A stretch of 14,845 bases of DNA from QHBQ01 sp038230695 (lineage in GTDB: Bacteria; Chloroflexota; Chloroflexia; QHBQ01). The first letter of the stretch is position 1; the number at the start of each line of letters is the position of its first letter. The notes under the pieces are model-generated. The model did no database searches and was not told the DNA's origin. It saw nothing but the letters and a program-made list of their open reading frames with translations. Positions 1 to 7,440 of the stretch are shown here, piece after piece. The stretch lies in the NCBI GenBank assembly GCA_038230695.1, contig JBBRMT010000102.1, positions 1-14,845 on the forward strand, in the 5' to 3' direction. A program made the translations under genes and the position numbers.

Positions 1-110
1 CCCTGCAGCTTTCGATAAGCATGGTGGCATCTTCACCAGGGCGGGCCGCAGCCCGCTCCTACGATAGTGCTGCATCAGCAACGCGCAAGGTATAAATCCT
101 CAGCCCTTGC
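1..110. other. 3' flank of the carboxypeptidase gene with a GC hairpin
   Basis: No gene is visible in this stretch. It holds one compact inverted repeat at 41-56, GCGGGC-cgca-GCCCGC, about 55 bp past the stop of the minus-strand carboxypeptidase. There is no T tract on either side, so it is not a convincing intrinsic terminator, though it could protect a 3' end. Confidence 0.35.
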
Positions 111-1751
111 TTACGGTCGGTGGATGATACCCTCGTAGACGATCTGGGCCATCTCGTCGCGGCGGATGTTGTTGTTGGGCAAGAAGTAGGGGAGATTTCT
201 GGTTGGCACGCATACACCAGCGGGAGGGGTCCCACAGGGGTAGCCGCTGATGAGGCCGTTGTGGTAGGCGGTCTCGATTGAAGTGGCGAAGGTGCTTCCG
301 GGCGGTACGTCCTGGAAATCCTGCCCCCCACCCGTCGGTGTGATTAGGGTATAGCCGCCCGCGTTGACCACCAGCTTGGTGAGCTGCCCACGAGTGATAG
401 CTTGATTGGGCAGGTAGCAGGGGAAGCCCAGACCGCGCGAAGTGCAGGTTGCCCTGTCGAAGCCGCTGAGGATGCCCGCGTGGAAGCCACTCTCGATGAA
501 GGCGTAAGCGAAGTAGCTAGGTGGTACGTCCACAAAATCTTGCGTCGCTGGCGTGTACAGCGGGGTGCCGAAGCCCAGCACTACAACTTTGGCGAACTGC
601 CCGCGACTGGCGGTGCCGCTCGGCGAATAGTGGGTCGCATCAGTGCCGTTGACTACGCCGCGACAGTTCAAGTAGTGGATGGCATGGTAGAAGACGTTAC
701 CATTCACATCCACGAAGGAGTTGGCGCAGTCGGTGGGGGTCGGTGATGGCGTGCCAGGGGTTGCGGTGCTGGTGATCACTGGCGTATTGGTAGCGGTGAT
801 GACTGGCGTGTTGGTAGCGGTGATCACCGGTGTGCTGGTCGCAGGTACGGCCGTGCTAGTAACGGTAGGCGTATCGGTCGCAGGCACGGGCGTGGCGGTC
901 TGGGTGTTGGTGGGGGTGGGGGTTGCGCCACCAGCGGGGGTTACGTCGAGGAAGGCTGCGGTGATTGGCCCCCAGCTATGGAGATTCTGGTAGTCGGTTA
1001 CACCGCGCCCACGCACGAACAGAATGTGCCGCCCAACGCTCAGGCTGCCGGTGCTAACCGTAGCGGTGACATTAACCGTCTGCGACCCGCCGAAGCTGCC
1101 ATTCATTGCAATCGCAGCGCCGCCCGCCCAGGGTGGGGTATCCACATAATATTCAGCAGCCGCCACATTCTGGGCATATGCGTTGCCGGTCCAGGCATAG
1201 TTGATGGTGGCGCTGAGGTTCGAGGGCGTACCCTGGGTAACGGTCATTGGTGTTGTTGCCACCGGGTTCACGTCCGGCCCGCGATTGGTCAGGTAAGGGG
1301 TGCGGGCAATCTTCGCCAGATAGAGCAGTTGCCCCTTATTCTCCGGCCAGATCGTGTTCTGAGAGTAAGAATAGGCGGGGAAGAAGCCGCCACCATCGTC
1401 GCTAACCTCTGGAGTGTATGCGGGGATACCCAGCACGCCATAGGCCCAGTCAATCGAGTCGCCGCTCACCGAGTAGAGGCAAAGCGAAGGCTGACAGGAT
1501 TGGTAGTTGTTGCCGGATGGATAGGCATTGCTGGCGCTCATATGTTGGCCGATGTTGGCGATATCAGCGCTGTTGGGCGCGGGGTTGGATATCTGGCCCC
1601 AGGGGTAGAGGTTCATCGAACCGTAGGAGTGCATATCCTCAAGCACGCCGGTGGTGGTAAGCGGCGCGGTGTCGGTGATATTTGGCCCGCGCTGGATGGG
1701 GATCAGGCTGCTCACCTTATTGACGATCGCCTGCGTTTCTGGCTCTGACAT
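111..1751 (-). CDS. C-terminal fragment: M14 C-terminal half, beta domain, linker and three SLH domains
   Basis: A 546-residue segment counted from its first ATG; the frame is open a further 40 codons upstream to the frameshift. It carries the third zinc ligand His41 (DMHSYG), the probable substrate Tyr104 and catalytic Glu115 (YTPEV). Residues 165-272 look like a beta-sandwich. Residues 276-341 are a Thr/Pro/Val linker with an eight-residue repeat. Three S-layer homology domains follow at about 345-395, 405-463 and 478-543, recognisable by FVDV/FQDV openings and SRGQFAK, TRGQLTK and RRDEMAQ motifs. SLH domains hold proteins non-covalently to cell-wall polymers, so the intact enzyme would sit on the cell surface. 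The annotated ATG is probably not a real start, since it lies inside the catalytic domain and has no SD. Confidence 0.6.
   Translation of the reverse strand: MSEPETQAIVNKVSSLIPIQRGPNITDTAPLTTTGVLEDMHSYGSMNLYPWGQISNPAPNSADIANIGQHMSASNAYPSGNNYQSCQPSLCLYSVSGDSIDWAYGVLGIPAYTPEVSDDGGGFFPAYSYSQNTIWPENKGQLLYLAKIARTPYLTNRGPDVNPVATTPMTVTQGTPSNLSATINYAWTGNAYAQNVAAAEYYVDTPPWAGGAAIAMNGSFGGSQTVNVTATVSTGSLSVGRHILFVRGRGVTDYQNLHSWGPITAAFLDVTPAGGATPTPTNTQTATPVPATDTPTVTSTAVPATSTPVITATNTPVITATNTPVITSTATPGTPSPTPTDCANSFVDVNGNVFYHAIHYLNCRGVVNGTDATHYSPSGTASRGQFAKVVVLGFGTPLYTPATQDFVDVPPSYFAYAFIESGFHAGILSGFDRATCTSRGLGFPCYLPNQAITRGQLTKLVVNAGGYTLITPTGGGQDFQDVPPGSTFATSIETAYHNGLISGYPCGTPPAGVCVPTRNLPYFLPNNNIRRDEMAQIVYEGIIHRP
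772..843. repeat. 24-bp tandem repeat, three copies, in the linker-coding region
   Basis: Three successive 24-bp units at 772-795, 796-819 and 820-843 differ at a few positions. Because 24 is divisible by three, the repeat is in frame and on the minus strand encodes the eight-residue unit VITATNTP in the Thr/Pro linker before the SLH domains. Copy-number change would only change linker length. Confidence 0.8.
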
Positions 1752-1860
1752 TACGGTGGGACCCAGGTACTCCTGGTCGCAAGGGTTGGTAGACGTGCCA
1801 GGTCCGTTCCAGGCGAAGGGGAAGTTGCGGTTTAGATCGGTGCCGAACTGGGTACTCTCG

Positions 1861-2421
1861 TTAGGCGGCCAGACCGTTGCAGCCGTTGGTGTAGTTGGCG
1901 TTCTTGCGCTGGTAATAGGGGCTGTTGCCGCCAGCCTCGACGATGTGGTGGCCGTCGGGGTTGGCGATAGGCATCACCCAGATGTCCTGATAATCCACCA
2001 GCCAGCGGGCATCGGCATTAGTGTTGTAGTTGCTAAGGAGATAGTCAATATAGTTCATGGCGGTTTCGGGGTTGGCAACCTCGCGCACGTGCAACCCGCC
2101 TTCGAGCCAGAAGACTGGCTTGGGGCCGGGGATGTTCTGATTGGTGATGTGCAGCACATACATATGGTAGCCGTTCCAGGTCAGGTTGGGGTTTGTCTGG
2201 GTGCAAGGGGCGTGTAGCGCACACCAGGTCAGGCCGATGTCCACCTTCTCGGCCAGGGTCGGGTAGGTGGCGGCTTCCTGATCGAGGAAGGTTTGCACAT
2301 CTTCGACGGTGTGATAGCCACCAAAGAAGGTATCCGGCCCGCTCTTACCAAACGTGCGCGGGGTGTTGACTACCTGAGTGGCCTTCTGGTCAATGGTGGG
2401 CTTCAGCCCGGCGGTCAACAT
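1861..2421 (-). CDS. Middle fragment of the carboxypeptidase (N-terminal half of the M14 domain)
   Basis: A 186-residue open segment whose ATG directly follows the amber codon (TAGATG), so termination followed by reinitiation is possible, but the product would lack the signal peptide. It carries the zinc motif H111-V-R-E114 in the context LEGGLHVREVANPETAM and the family NPDG motif at 154-157. It ends prematurely at a TAA that exists only because of the frameshift: the +1 frame continues as WPPNESTQFG into the substrate-binding DLNRN motif. Without the third zinc ligand and the catalytic Glu, which lie in the next segment, it cannot be an active peptidase. Confidence 0.55.
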   Translation of the reverse strand: MLTAGLKPTIDQKATQVVNTPRTFGKSGPDTFFGGYHTVEDVQTFLDQEAATYPTLAEKVDIGLTWCALHAPCTQTNPNLTWNGYHMYVLHITNQNIPGPKPVFWLEGGLHVREVANPETAMNYIDYLLSNYNTNADARWLVDYQDIWVMPIANPDGHHIVEAGGNSPYYQRKNANYTNGCNGLAA

Positions 2422-2745
2422 CTAGTTGTAGCCGCTTTGGTCGGTCCAGATGGTGAGATAGCCGCCCAGAGTGCTTACCCCCACTGCGCCCCACTTGGTG
2501 GCAAGCTGATCGCGCTCCGTGCTGTTGTGGAAGGGGAGGCGAACTACCAGAGTCTGGGCCTGGCCGGGGTTGGCGGCTGCCAGATTAGGGGCGCTGGCCT
2601 GGGCGGGGGATGCGGCCAGCGGACTGCTGGCGTTGCCTGTATTACCGATTAGCATCGCGCTGATCATTACCGCTGCCAGGGCCATAAACGCTGCGTTACG
2701 GGTTGCGTTCCTCTTCACTGCTTTGCTCCTTTTCTTCTGCTGCAT
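2422..2745 (-). CDS. N-terminal fragment of the carboxypeptidase (signal peptide and prosegment)
   Basis: A 107-residue segment ending at TAG. It begins with a very basic stretch (residues 1-16) followed by a hydrophobic run, FMALAAVMISAMLIG, then small and polar residues: a Sec signal peptide with likely cleavage near residues 45-50. The rest has the look of an M14 propeptide (VRLPFHNSTERDQLATKWG). The ATG at 2743-2745 has no good SD. A GTG at 2716-2718 in the same frame is preceded by AAGGAG (2726-2731) with 7 bases between them, giving a nine-residue shorter product that still has a full signal peptide. I favour the GTG start. On its own this fragment has no catalytic residues. Confidence 0.6.
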   Translation of the reverse strand: MQQKKRSKAVKRNATRNAAFMALAAVMISAMLIGNTGNASSPLAASPAQASAPNLAAANPGQAQTLVVRLPFHNSTERDQLATKWGAVGVSTLGGYLTIWTDQSGYN

Positions 2746-3078
2746 CAGGCAAATAGCGTTATCGCCGCGCCGTCGGCACGGACGTTAGGTTGCTGGCTAA
2801 AGCAGGAGGTGAGGATAATCATGGGGGTATGATATGGGGCAGACATCCTCATGCCACTGCACTGTAGCACGGCTGGGATATTATAGCAGTAAGCAGGGAG
2901 GGGCGCAACTGCGGTAGCTGATCAATTTGCCGTTCATCCCGCTCTAACCTTTAATTCATCCACTTCCAACCCGCGATTCACGCTTAGTTAATGCCCGCCC
3001 GTTACAATAGGTTTATCAATCAAACAGCGACCACACCAATGCTGATAACCTTCCCGAAAAGAAAAGGAGACTACTACC
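2746..3078. other. Intergenic region between divergent genes
   Basis: No further gene is visible here. It contains the carboxypeptidase promoter on the minus strand. On the plus strand there is a TACAAT (3003-3008) that may be the -10 element of the coiled-coil protein gene, without a convincing -35, and that gene's SD (AAGGAG near 3064-3069). Confidence 0.5.
2880..2908 (-). promoter_or_regulatory. Sigma-70 promoter of the carboxypeptidase gene
   Basis: On the minus strand TTGCGC (2903-2908) and TATAAT (2880-2885) are separated by exactly 17 bases. Transcription would begin near 2873, leaving a leader of about 130-155 bases before the two candidate start codons. Confidence 0.6.
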
Positions 3079-3633
3079 ATGGTCCAACGTAAATCACTGT
3101 TCATCGCTGCGGCGCTAACCAGCTTCATTCTGGTTATCCTCATCGCGGTGACTGCCCAATTGAATCAGCCCGCGCTTGCCGCTGCTACTCCAGCCTCGGT
3201 CACTGACACCTCGCAGACGACTGCGACGCTCGACCCTGCCATCCAGGCGCAAATCAACCAGCGTGAGGCCGCTTACCAGCAGCAACTCGCCGCTGCCACC
3301 TTGCGCTTGCAGCAGGCCAACGCGCAGCTAGCACAGGCTTACAGCAAGGAGCAATCGCTGGCCGACCAGCTAGCCGCCGCGCAGCAGGCGCTCGCCGCGC
3401 AGCAGAATACCAACGTGGCCCAGGCTGCACCGGCCCAGTATGCCGTCTCAGCGGCGCAAGCAACGCAGACCGCGCTTATCGCCGCCCCCGGCTCGACTCT
3501 GGTGGGTAGCCATACCCTGATTAGTTATAAGGGTAGCGCCGCCTATAAGGTCGTACTTGACCACGGCACTATCTACGTGGATGCCAACAGCGGCGCGGCG
3601 CTGTACGACGGCACTACGAATAGCAGCAACTAG
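3079..3633 (+). CDS. Membrane-anchored coiled-coil protein with PepSY-like C-terminus
   Basis: 184 residues, function not recognised. A short basic start (MVQRK) and a hydrophobic segment at about 7-27 form a signal anchor or signal peptide (possible cleavage after ALAA). Residues 50-115 are rich in Gln and Ala with heptad spacing and should form a coiled coil. The last 50 residues, AYKVVLDHGTIYVDANSGAA, resemble the end of a PepSY domain (alternating strands, D-x-G-x-I/V-Y-V-D, N-x-G), a module usually found outside the membrane. The start is well supported by AAAAGGAGA upstream of the ATG at 3079. The gene converges on asnB and overlaps its stop. A signalling or peptidase-inhibitory role would be guesswork. 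Confidence 0.75.
   Translation: MVQRKSLFIAAALTSFILVILIAVTAQLNQPALAAATPASVTDTSQTTATLDPAIQAQINQREAAYQQQLAAATLRLQQANAQLAQAYSKEQSLADQLAAAQQALAAQQNTNVAQAAPAQYAVSAAQATQTALIAAPGSTLVGSHTLISYKGSAAYKVVLDHGTIYVDANSGAALYDGTTNSSN
3630..3633. other. Shared CTAG: overlapping stop codons of two convergent genes
   Basis: The palindrome CTAG gives TAG on both strands: positions 3631-3633 end the coiled-coil protein and 3630-3632 end asnB. There is no room for a terminator between the genes. Confidence 0.9.
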
Positions 3634-5552
3634 TTGCCATCCACAAACCGCTCAAACCACAACTCCAAACACAGCAATCCCCACAACTCGCGCCCATATG
3701 TCCCGCCGCCGCTGCCGCTGCTCACGGCGGCCAGCGCAGTGGGACGTATAATACCTCGCTGACGGGCGCGGTCGCTGCCCAGCACGTCCTGCACGAAGCC
3801 CTGCAACGGGCCACGGAACCACTGATTGGTGGGGACAGGGAAGCCCATCTTGTCGGTGCGCTGCCAGACAGCGGTGGGTATTACATTCTTGATCGCTTTG
3901 CGATAGATGTACTTCAGTTGCCCATCCTTCATCTTCAGCCCTTGTGGGATGGCGGCGAATAGTTCGGCAATGCGGTGGTCGAGCAGTGGCACGCGGCTCT
4001 CCAGCGATACCGCCATGCTAGTGCGGTCTTCCACATGCAGCAGCGCGGGCAGCATCGCCTTCGCGTCGTAATAAAGCATCCGATTGAGATAACTATCGGT
4101 CTGTGGGCAATTGAAGATGGCGCGGAAGGCTTCAGCGGGCGCATCCAGGTCGAGCCGATTGTCGGCGATGAACTCGTCGGTGAGCAATGTGGCTGCGGCG
4201 CTACGCTGGGTGAGGCGCAGATAGCGATCTGCAGGTGGTCCGAACAATCCCTCCTGCCACAAGCCTTGTAGCATCGGCTGATAGGCGCGTAGCTGGCCCA
4301 GGTATGGGGTTAGCGTCGGTAGGTTGAAAGCATCATCGTGCGCCATATCGCCAGAGATTGCCTGGCGCATGGCGCGTTCTAGCAATGCCACCAGATAGCG
4401 GGCATAACCGCCGCCCAGTTCGTCGCCACCCTGTCCGCCCAGCACTACTTTGACGTTCTGCGCGGCCAGCTTACTGACGAAATACTGAGGGAACAACCCC
4501 GGCCCTGCTGCGGGTTCGTCCATGTGGTAAATTAGCAGAGGCAAGGTAGCGGCAAAGTCGGCGGCGGTGGGGAAGGTCTCGTGGTGGTCTGCGCCGATTT
4601 GCTGCGCCACCATGCGGGCGTATGGGGTTTCGTCAAACTCCTTGCCATCCTGAAAGCCGCCGCTAAATGTGCTGATTGGCGTACCCAGCAGATTCGCGGC
4701 TAGCGAAGCGACAGTGGACGAATCCACCCCGCCGCTGAGATGCGCCCCCACTGGCACATCGCTGCGTAGCTCGATGCGTACTGCGTCTTCCAGAATCATC
4801 AGCAGCTTCTCGGAGAAGTAGTCCTCATCGTGCTTATGGTCTACTCGCGCATCGCTGTAGTCCAGATCCCACCACTGCTGCACCGTAACCTTGCCACTGG
4901 CCTCATCCACCAGCAGCCAGTGTCCCGGCTCCAGCCGCTTGATGTTGCGGAAGAAGGTCTTGTCGCCCAGGCAATACTGGAAGTTGATGTAGTCGAGCAA
5001 CGCTTCGGGGTTGAGACCGGTGCGAGCCTTGATGCGCGGATGGGTGAGCAGCGCCTTGATTTCGCTGGCGAAGGCGAAGGTTTCGCCGTCGTCGTAGTAG
5101 TACATCGGCTTTACGCCGAAGCGATCGCGGGCGAGGAATAGCTGGCGCTTGCGTTCGTCCCAGATGGCAAAAGCGAACATCCCGTTCAGCTTGTCGAGGC
5201 AGGCGGGGCCGTACTTCTGGTAGAGATGCAACACCACCTCGGTGTCGGTCTGGTTGTTGAAGCGATGGCCTTCGGCCACCAGCGTAGTACGCAGTTCCAG
5301 ATAGTTATAGACTTCTGCGTTGTAGGTAATCCACAGCGACTGATCGCCATTGCTCATCGGCTGGTTGCCGCCCGCCGACAGGTCAATAATGCTCAGGCGG
5401 CGATGGGCTAGCCCCAGGCTGCCAGTAGGGTCAATATAGTAGCCCTCGCCATCCGGCCCGCGATGCTTTATCGCCTCGGCCATCGCCCGCAGCCGCGTCT
5501 CGCTGATCGGTGCGCCCGACCCATAATTGAAGATACCGGCAATGCCGCACAT
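3630..5552 (-). CDS. asnB: Asparagine synthetase, glutamine-hydrolysing
   Basis: 640 residues, the usual size for bacterial AsnB. It makes asparagine from aspartate, glutamine and ATP in the cytoplasm. The N-terminal class II glutaminase starts MCGIAGIF, with Cys2 as the nucleophile once Met is removed; AHRRLSIIDL (49-58) and the YNAEVYNY motif (77-84) follow. The synthetase domain has the ATP-binding PP-loop SGGVDSS at 273-279, and the later segment LHVEDRTSMAVSLESRVPLLD is typical. The second ATP/aspartate loop reads GGQGGDELGGGY (372-383), with Gln where many homologues have Glu (GEGGDELFGGY). The start has a GAGG SD 6 bases upstream. The gene is monocistronic, with its own promoter at 5686-5714. 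Some AsnB relatives amidate cell-wall or antibiotic substrates, but nothing here suggests such a role. Confidence 0.93.
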   Translation of the reverse strand: MCGIAGIFNYGSGAPISETRLRAMAEAIKHRGPDGEGYYIDPTGSLGLAHRRLSIIDLSAGGNQPMSNGDQSLWITYNAEVYNYLELRTTLVAEGHRFNNQTDTEVVLHLYQKYGPACLDKLNGMFAFAIWDERKRQLFLARDRFGVKPMYYYDDGETFAFASEIKALLTHPRIKARTGLNPEALLDYINFQYCLGDKTFFRNIKRLEPGHWLLVDEASGKVTVQQWWDLDYSDARVDHKHDEDYFSEKLLMILEDAVRIELRSDVPVGAHLSGGVDSSTVASLAANLLGTPISTFSGGFQDGKEFDETPYARMVAQQIGADHHETFPTAADFAATLPLLIYHMDEPAAGPGLFPQYFVSKLAAQNVKVVLGGQGGDELGGGYARYLVALLERAMRQAISGDMAHDDAFNLPTLTPYLGQLRAYQPMLQGLWQEGLFGPPADRYLRLTQRSAAATLLTDEFIADNRLDLDAPAEAFRAIFNCPQTDSYLNRMLYYDAKAMLPALLHVEDRTSMAVSLESRVPLLDHRIAELFAAIPQGLKMKDGQLKYIYRKAIKNVIPTAVWQRTDKMGFPVPTNQWFRGPLQGFVQDVLGSDRARQRGIIRPTALAAVSSGSGGGTYGRELWGLLCLELWFERFVDGN

Positions 5553-5560
5553 AGTATACC

Positions 5561-5602
5561 TCAGTTACAAGTTGCAAGTTGAAAGTTACAAGTTGAAAGT
5601 AG
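5561..5602. repeat. Heptanucleotide tandem repeat in the asnB leader
   Basis: Six consecutive 7-mers read TCAGTTA, CAAGTTG, CAAGTTG, AAAGTTA, CAAGTTG, AAAGTAG. They lie 9 bases upstream of the asnB start codon, inside the untranslated leader, abutting the SD region. Confidence 0.8.
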
Positions 5603-5685
5603 TAGCAATAAGGTTGCTTGAGCTAGTCCAGAATTGTTCGTAAAGGCGATCTGGGCATCACAACCCTGACTTGGCAACAACGGTT

Positions 5686-5714
5686 AGTGTAAGCAAAACT
5701 GGCTGGCTTGTCAA
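5686..5714 (-). promoter_or_regulatory. Promoter of asnB
   Basis: The minus strand has a perfect -35 TTGACA (5709-5714), a 17-base spacer and TACACT (5686-5691). The predicted start near 5679 gives a leader of about 127 bases that includes the heptanucleotide repeat. Confidence 0.7.
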
Positions 5715-5740
5715 GATAACGCGCTTATCCAGAAATTCGT

Positions 5741-5792
5741 CAAATATTTGTACAAATAGCCACTTGTATTTTTAATGGAGTTGTGCTATTAT
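5741..5792 (+). promoter_or_regulatory. Promoter of the Gly/Ala-rich membrane protein, with palindromes
   Basis: TTGTAT (5764-5769), a 17-base spacer and TATTAT (5787-5792) form a promoter reading right, away from the asnB promoter. Three overlapping short palindromes lie at or just upstream of the -35: CAAATATTTG (5741-5750), TTGTACAA (5748-5755) and TACAA...TTGTA (5751-5768). They could be a regulator site, but they are short and AT-rich. Confidence 0.5.
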
Positions 5793-5877
5793 ATCAATGC
5801 CAGTTTATGGTGGCGTGGGACCCTCTCAACCTCCCCCGAAATGGGTGGAGGGCAAAGAACTTAAGGAGATAGGTGAG

Positions 5878-6726
5878 ATGAGTATGCTTCTTCAGATGCT
5901 GAATGTGGTAGCGGCGGTACAAGGCTGGCTACTGATCGGTCTGGTCATCTTTGGGGTAGGGTTTCTGCTGCTGAACCTGATTGCCTTCCGCTGGATGGGC
6001 GAACTCAGCGGTGGACTGGCTAGCCAGTTGAGCGGTCTGCTGCCGCGCTTTCCGATGTACGCAGCAGTCGGCGGGCTGGTGGGCATCCTCGGCTTCACCA
6101 TGGCTTACAACGCGCACAACTGGCTAGTAAGTGTGGTTACTTTGGGGATGATAGCGGGGTTGGCCTGTGGCATGGTTGGAGTTCAGATTTATCGTGGTCA
6201 TCTAGGCAAAGGTGTATTTATGCTGGCGGGCGGGCTGGCGGGCGGCGCGGCAGGCGGGATGATTGGCGGCCTGACCTACAGTAGCAACCTCAGTGCCGCG
6301 CAAAGGTTCAGCAACGCCGTGCTGCTTGAGGCAATTATCGCGCTGGCGGGTGGAGCGGCGGGAGCAACACTGAGCTGGGCGGTGAAGAAGCAGTGGGGCG
6401 AACGCTCGGCTAGCGCGGTGTTCGACCTGGCGATATTGATGGCGGGTGGATTGGCGGGCGGGGCGGCGGCAGCGCTAGCCCAGGGTGTAATGTCCTGGTG
6501 GCTGGTGGGTGTAGCCGTGGCGATAAGCGTGGTGTTGGTTGTATGGCTGGCCTCGGTGTTCAGCGAAGTGCTGGCAGGGGTAGCGGAGTTCGGCTTCTCT
6601 GGCGTAATTATGGGGCTGGGCCACGGCCCGGTGATGGGCATGGAGTATGGCATCGGCTACGGTGTTCCCGCTGGTGTGGCGATTGCGCTAACCGCTGCGA
6701 TGGGCGCTTTTCTGAGCAAGGTGTAG
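5878..6726 (+). CDS. Polytopic Gly/Ala-rich membrane protein of unknown function
   Basis: 282 residues from the ATG at 5878, chosen because AAGGAG (5863-5868) lies 9 bases upstream and because the promoter start near 5800 is after the more distal in-frame ATG at 5797. About eight hydrophobic segments are visible, several with small-residue runs of the type AGGLAGGAAGG and AGGAAGA, as in glycine-zipper packing of helices. Loops are short; one positively charged loop, VKKQWGERSAS, lies mid-protein. I do not recognise a family: there are no transporter signature motifs, Walker boxes or conserved charged residues within the helices. The leader holds a possible hairpin (CCTCC at 5830-5835 with GGAGG near 5847-5851). 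It converges on the next gene with 23 bases between stops. Confidence 0.75.
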   Translation: MSMLLQMLNVVAAVQGWLLIGLVIFGVGFLLLNLIAFRWMGELSGGLASQLSGLLPRFPMYAAVGGLVGILGFTMAYNAHNWLVSVVTLGMIAGLACGMVGVQIYRGHLGKGVFMLAGGLAGGAAGGMIGGLTYSSNLSAAQRFSNAVLLEAIIALAGGAAGATLSWAVKKQWGERSASAVFDLAILMAGGLAGGAAAALAQGVMSWWLVGVAVAISVVLVVWLASVFSEVLAGVAEFGFSGVIMGLGHGPVMGMEYGIGYGVPAGVAIALTAAMGAFLSKV

Positions 6727-6749
6727 GTTTGCATCCTGCTACAATCCGC

Positions 6750-7307
6750 TTACGGCTCCTGCGGGTCGTTGCTGATGTAGCGGCGGCGTTCGTCGCGGGT
6801 GTAGACATCGTGGCCCAGGCCGGATACACCACCCCTACTGCCGTCGGGCAACCCCTGACCGCCGAAGCCGCGCACGTCAACGATGTGATCGAGGACCGGC
6901 TTGCCGGGATGGTCGAAGGTATAGCCGGTGCCGTGCGACTCGTTGGGCAGGTCACGGGCCGCCTCGTTGAAGCTGGTCACGTCATTGCTATCGCGGGACG
7001 CGCCGTAAACCTTGGCTGGTACCAATGCCGCGCTTTGGCCGCCCTCGGCTGCCTCAATCGTGCGCGTGGGTGTATCGAGCGCAAATAGCAACGAACTGTT
7101 CTCCACCCCCGGCTTGGTGGGGTAGAGGGTCTGGTTGTTGGTAATTGCATCCATCGGGTCGCTGCCGGTAATATCCAGCGCCTGCTTGAACTCCAACCCC
7201 GCTGCGCTGACTGGCTGGCGGCTGACTGCGCGGCCCAACCCCCCCGGCTGCTCCAGCGATGCGCCGCCGCCTGCTTCTGCTGGTATGGTGTTATCTTCGT
7301 CTGCCAT
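6750..7307 (-). CDS. Hydrophilic protein of unknown function
   Basis: 185 residues. The ATG at 7307 has a very strong SD (AGGAGGGG 4-5 bases upstream), which supports a real gene. There is no signal peptide or membrane segment. The protein is rich in Gly, Asp, Pro and Ser and looks mostly disordered, especially residues 1-45. A more conserved-looking middle part runs DITGSDPMDAITNNQTLYPT and later HGTGYTFDHPGKPVLDHIVD; the Asp/His-rich stretch is suggestive but matches no motif I know. The tail, VYTRDERRRYISNDPQEP, is charged. The leader of this gene is built from a heptanucleotide repeat. No promoter was clearly identified. It may be a structural or surface-associated protein, but this cannot be told from the sequence. 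Confidence 0.65.
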   Translation of the reverse strand: MADEDNTIPAEAGGGASLEQPGGLGRAVSRQPVSAAGLEFKQALDITGSDPMDAITNNQTLYPTKPGVENSSLLFALDTPTRTIEAAEGGQSAALVPAKVYGASRDSNDVTSFNEAARDLPNESHGTGYTFDHPGKPVLDHIVDVRGFGGQGLPDGSRGGVSGLGHDVYTRDERRRYISNDPQEP

Positions 7308-7322
7308 CTGCCCCTCCTGAAT

Positions 7323-7350
7323 GTAGAATGTAGAGTGTAGAATGTAGAAT
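7323..7350. repeat. Heptanucleotide tandem repeat GTAGAAT, four copies
   Basis: GTAGAAT, GTAGAGT, GTAGAAT, GTAGAAT occupy 7323-7350, with degenerate units on both sides. They lie 16 bases upstream of the start of the 6750-7307 gene, in its leader, and about 15 bases before the ruvA -35 on the other strand. Confidence 0.85.
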
Positions 7351-7363
7351 GTTGTGTAAGCTG

Positions 7364-7393
7364 TTGGTTAAACCCCTATCGCTGTGGTAAAAT
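7364..7393 (+). promoter_or_regulatory. Promoter of the leader ORF and ruvA
   Basis: TTGGTT (7364-7369), an 18-base spacer and TAAAAT (7388-7393). A start near 7400 leaves about 40 bases before the leader ORF and 145 before ruvA. The in-frame ATG at 7392 overlaps the -10 element, so it cannot be the ruvA start. Confidence 0.5.
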
Positions 7394-7440
7394 GTCCGCA
7401 TCAGATCGGGGTGATTACGCCCCACCGAAGGAGAACAATA

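Larger units (their letters stand above)
111..2745 (-). pseudogene. SLH-anchored M14 zinc carboxypeptidase, interrupted by an amber codon and a frameshift
   Basis: Read through, this is one gene for a secreted peptidase of about 877 residues: signal peptide, propeptide-like segment, M14 zinc carboxypeptidase, beta-sandwich domain, Thr/Pro linker, three SLH domains. The M14 motifs occur in the expected order across three reading segments: HVRE (two zinc ligands), NPDG, DLNRN (substrate-binding Asn/Arg), DMHSYG (third zinc ligand) and YTPEV (catalytic Glu). Two lesions break it. A TAG at 2422-2424 lies in frame between segments 1 and 2. A one-base excess near 1872 moves the frame from segment 2 to segment 3; dropping that base joins NGCNG to WPPNESTQFGTDLNRN. 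Segment 3 is open back to 1871, 40 codons before its first ATG. Both joins fall inside conserved sequence, so this is one gene with two defects, not three genes. Two assembly errors are the main alternative. Confidence 0.85.

Noticed and set aside
41..56. GC hairpin as terminator of the carboxypeptidase gene
   Set aside because: No T tract on either strand; kept only as a hairpin note.
721..1748. Long plus-strand frames opposite the carboxypeptidase
   Set aside because: They are mirror images of the Thr/Pro linker and M14 coding sequence; low-complexity Val/Gly peptides with no SD.
5797..5877. Upstream ATG for the Gly/Ala-rich membrane protein
   Set aside because: The promoter start would fall at or after this ATG and a strong SD precedes the ATG at 5878.
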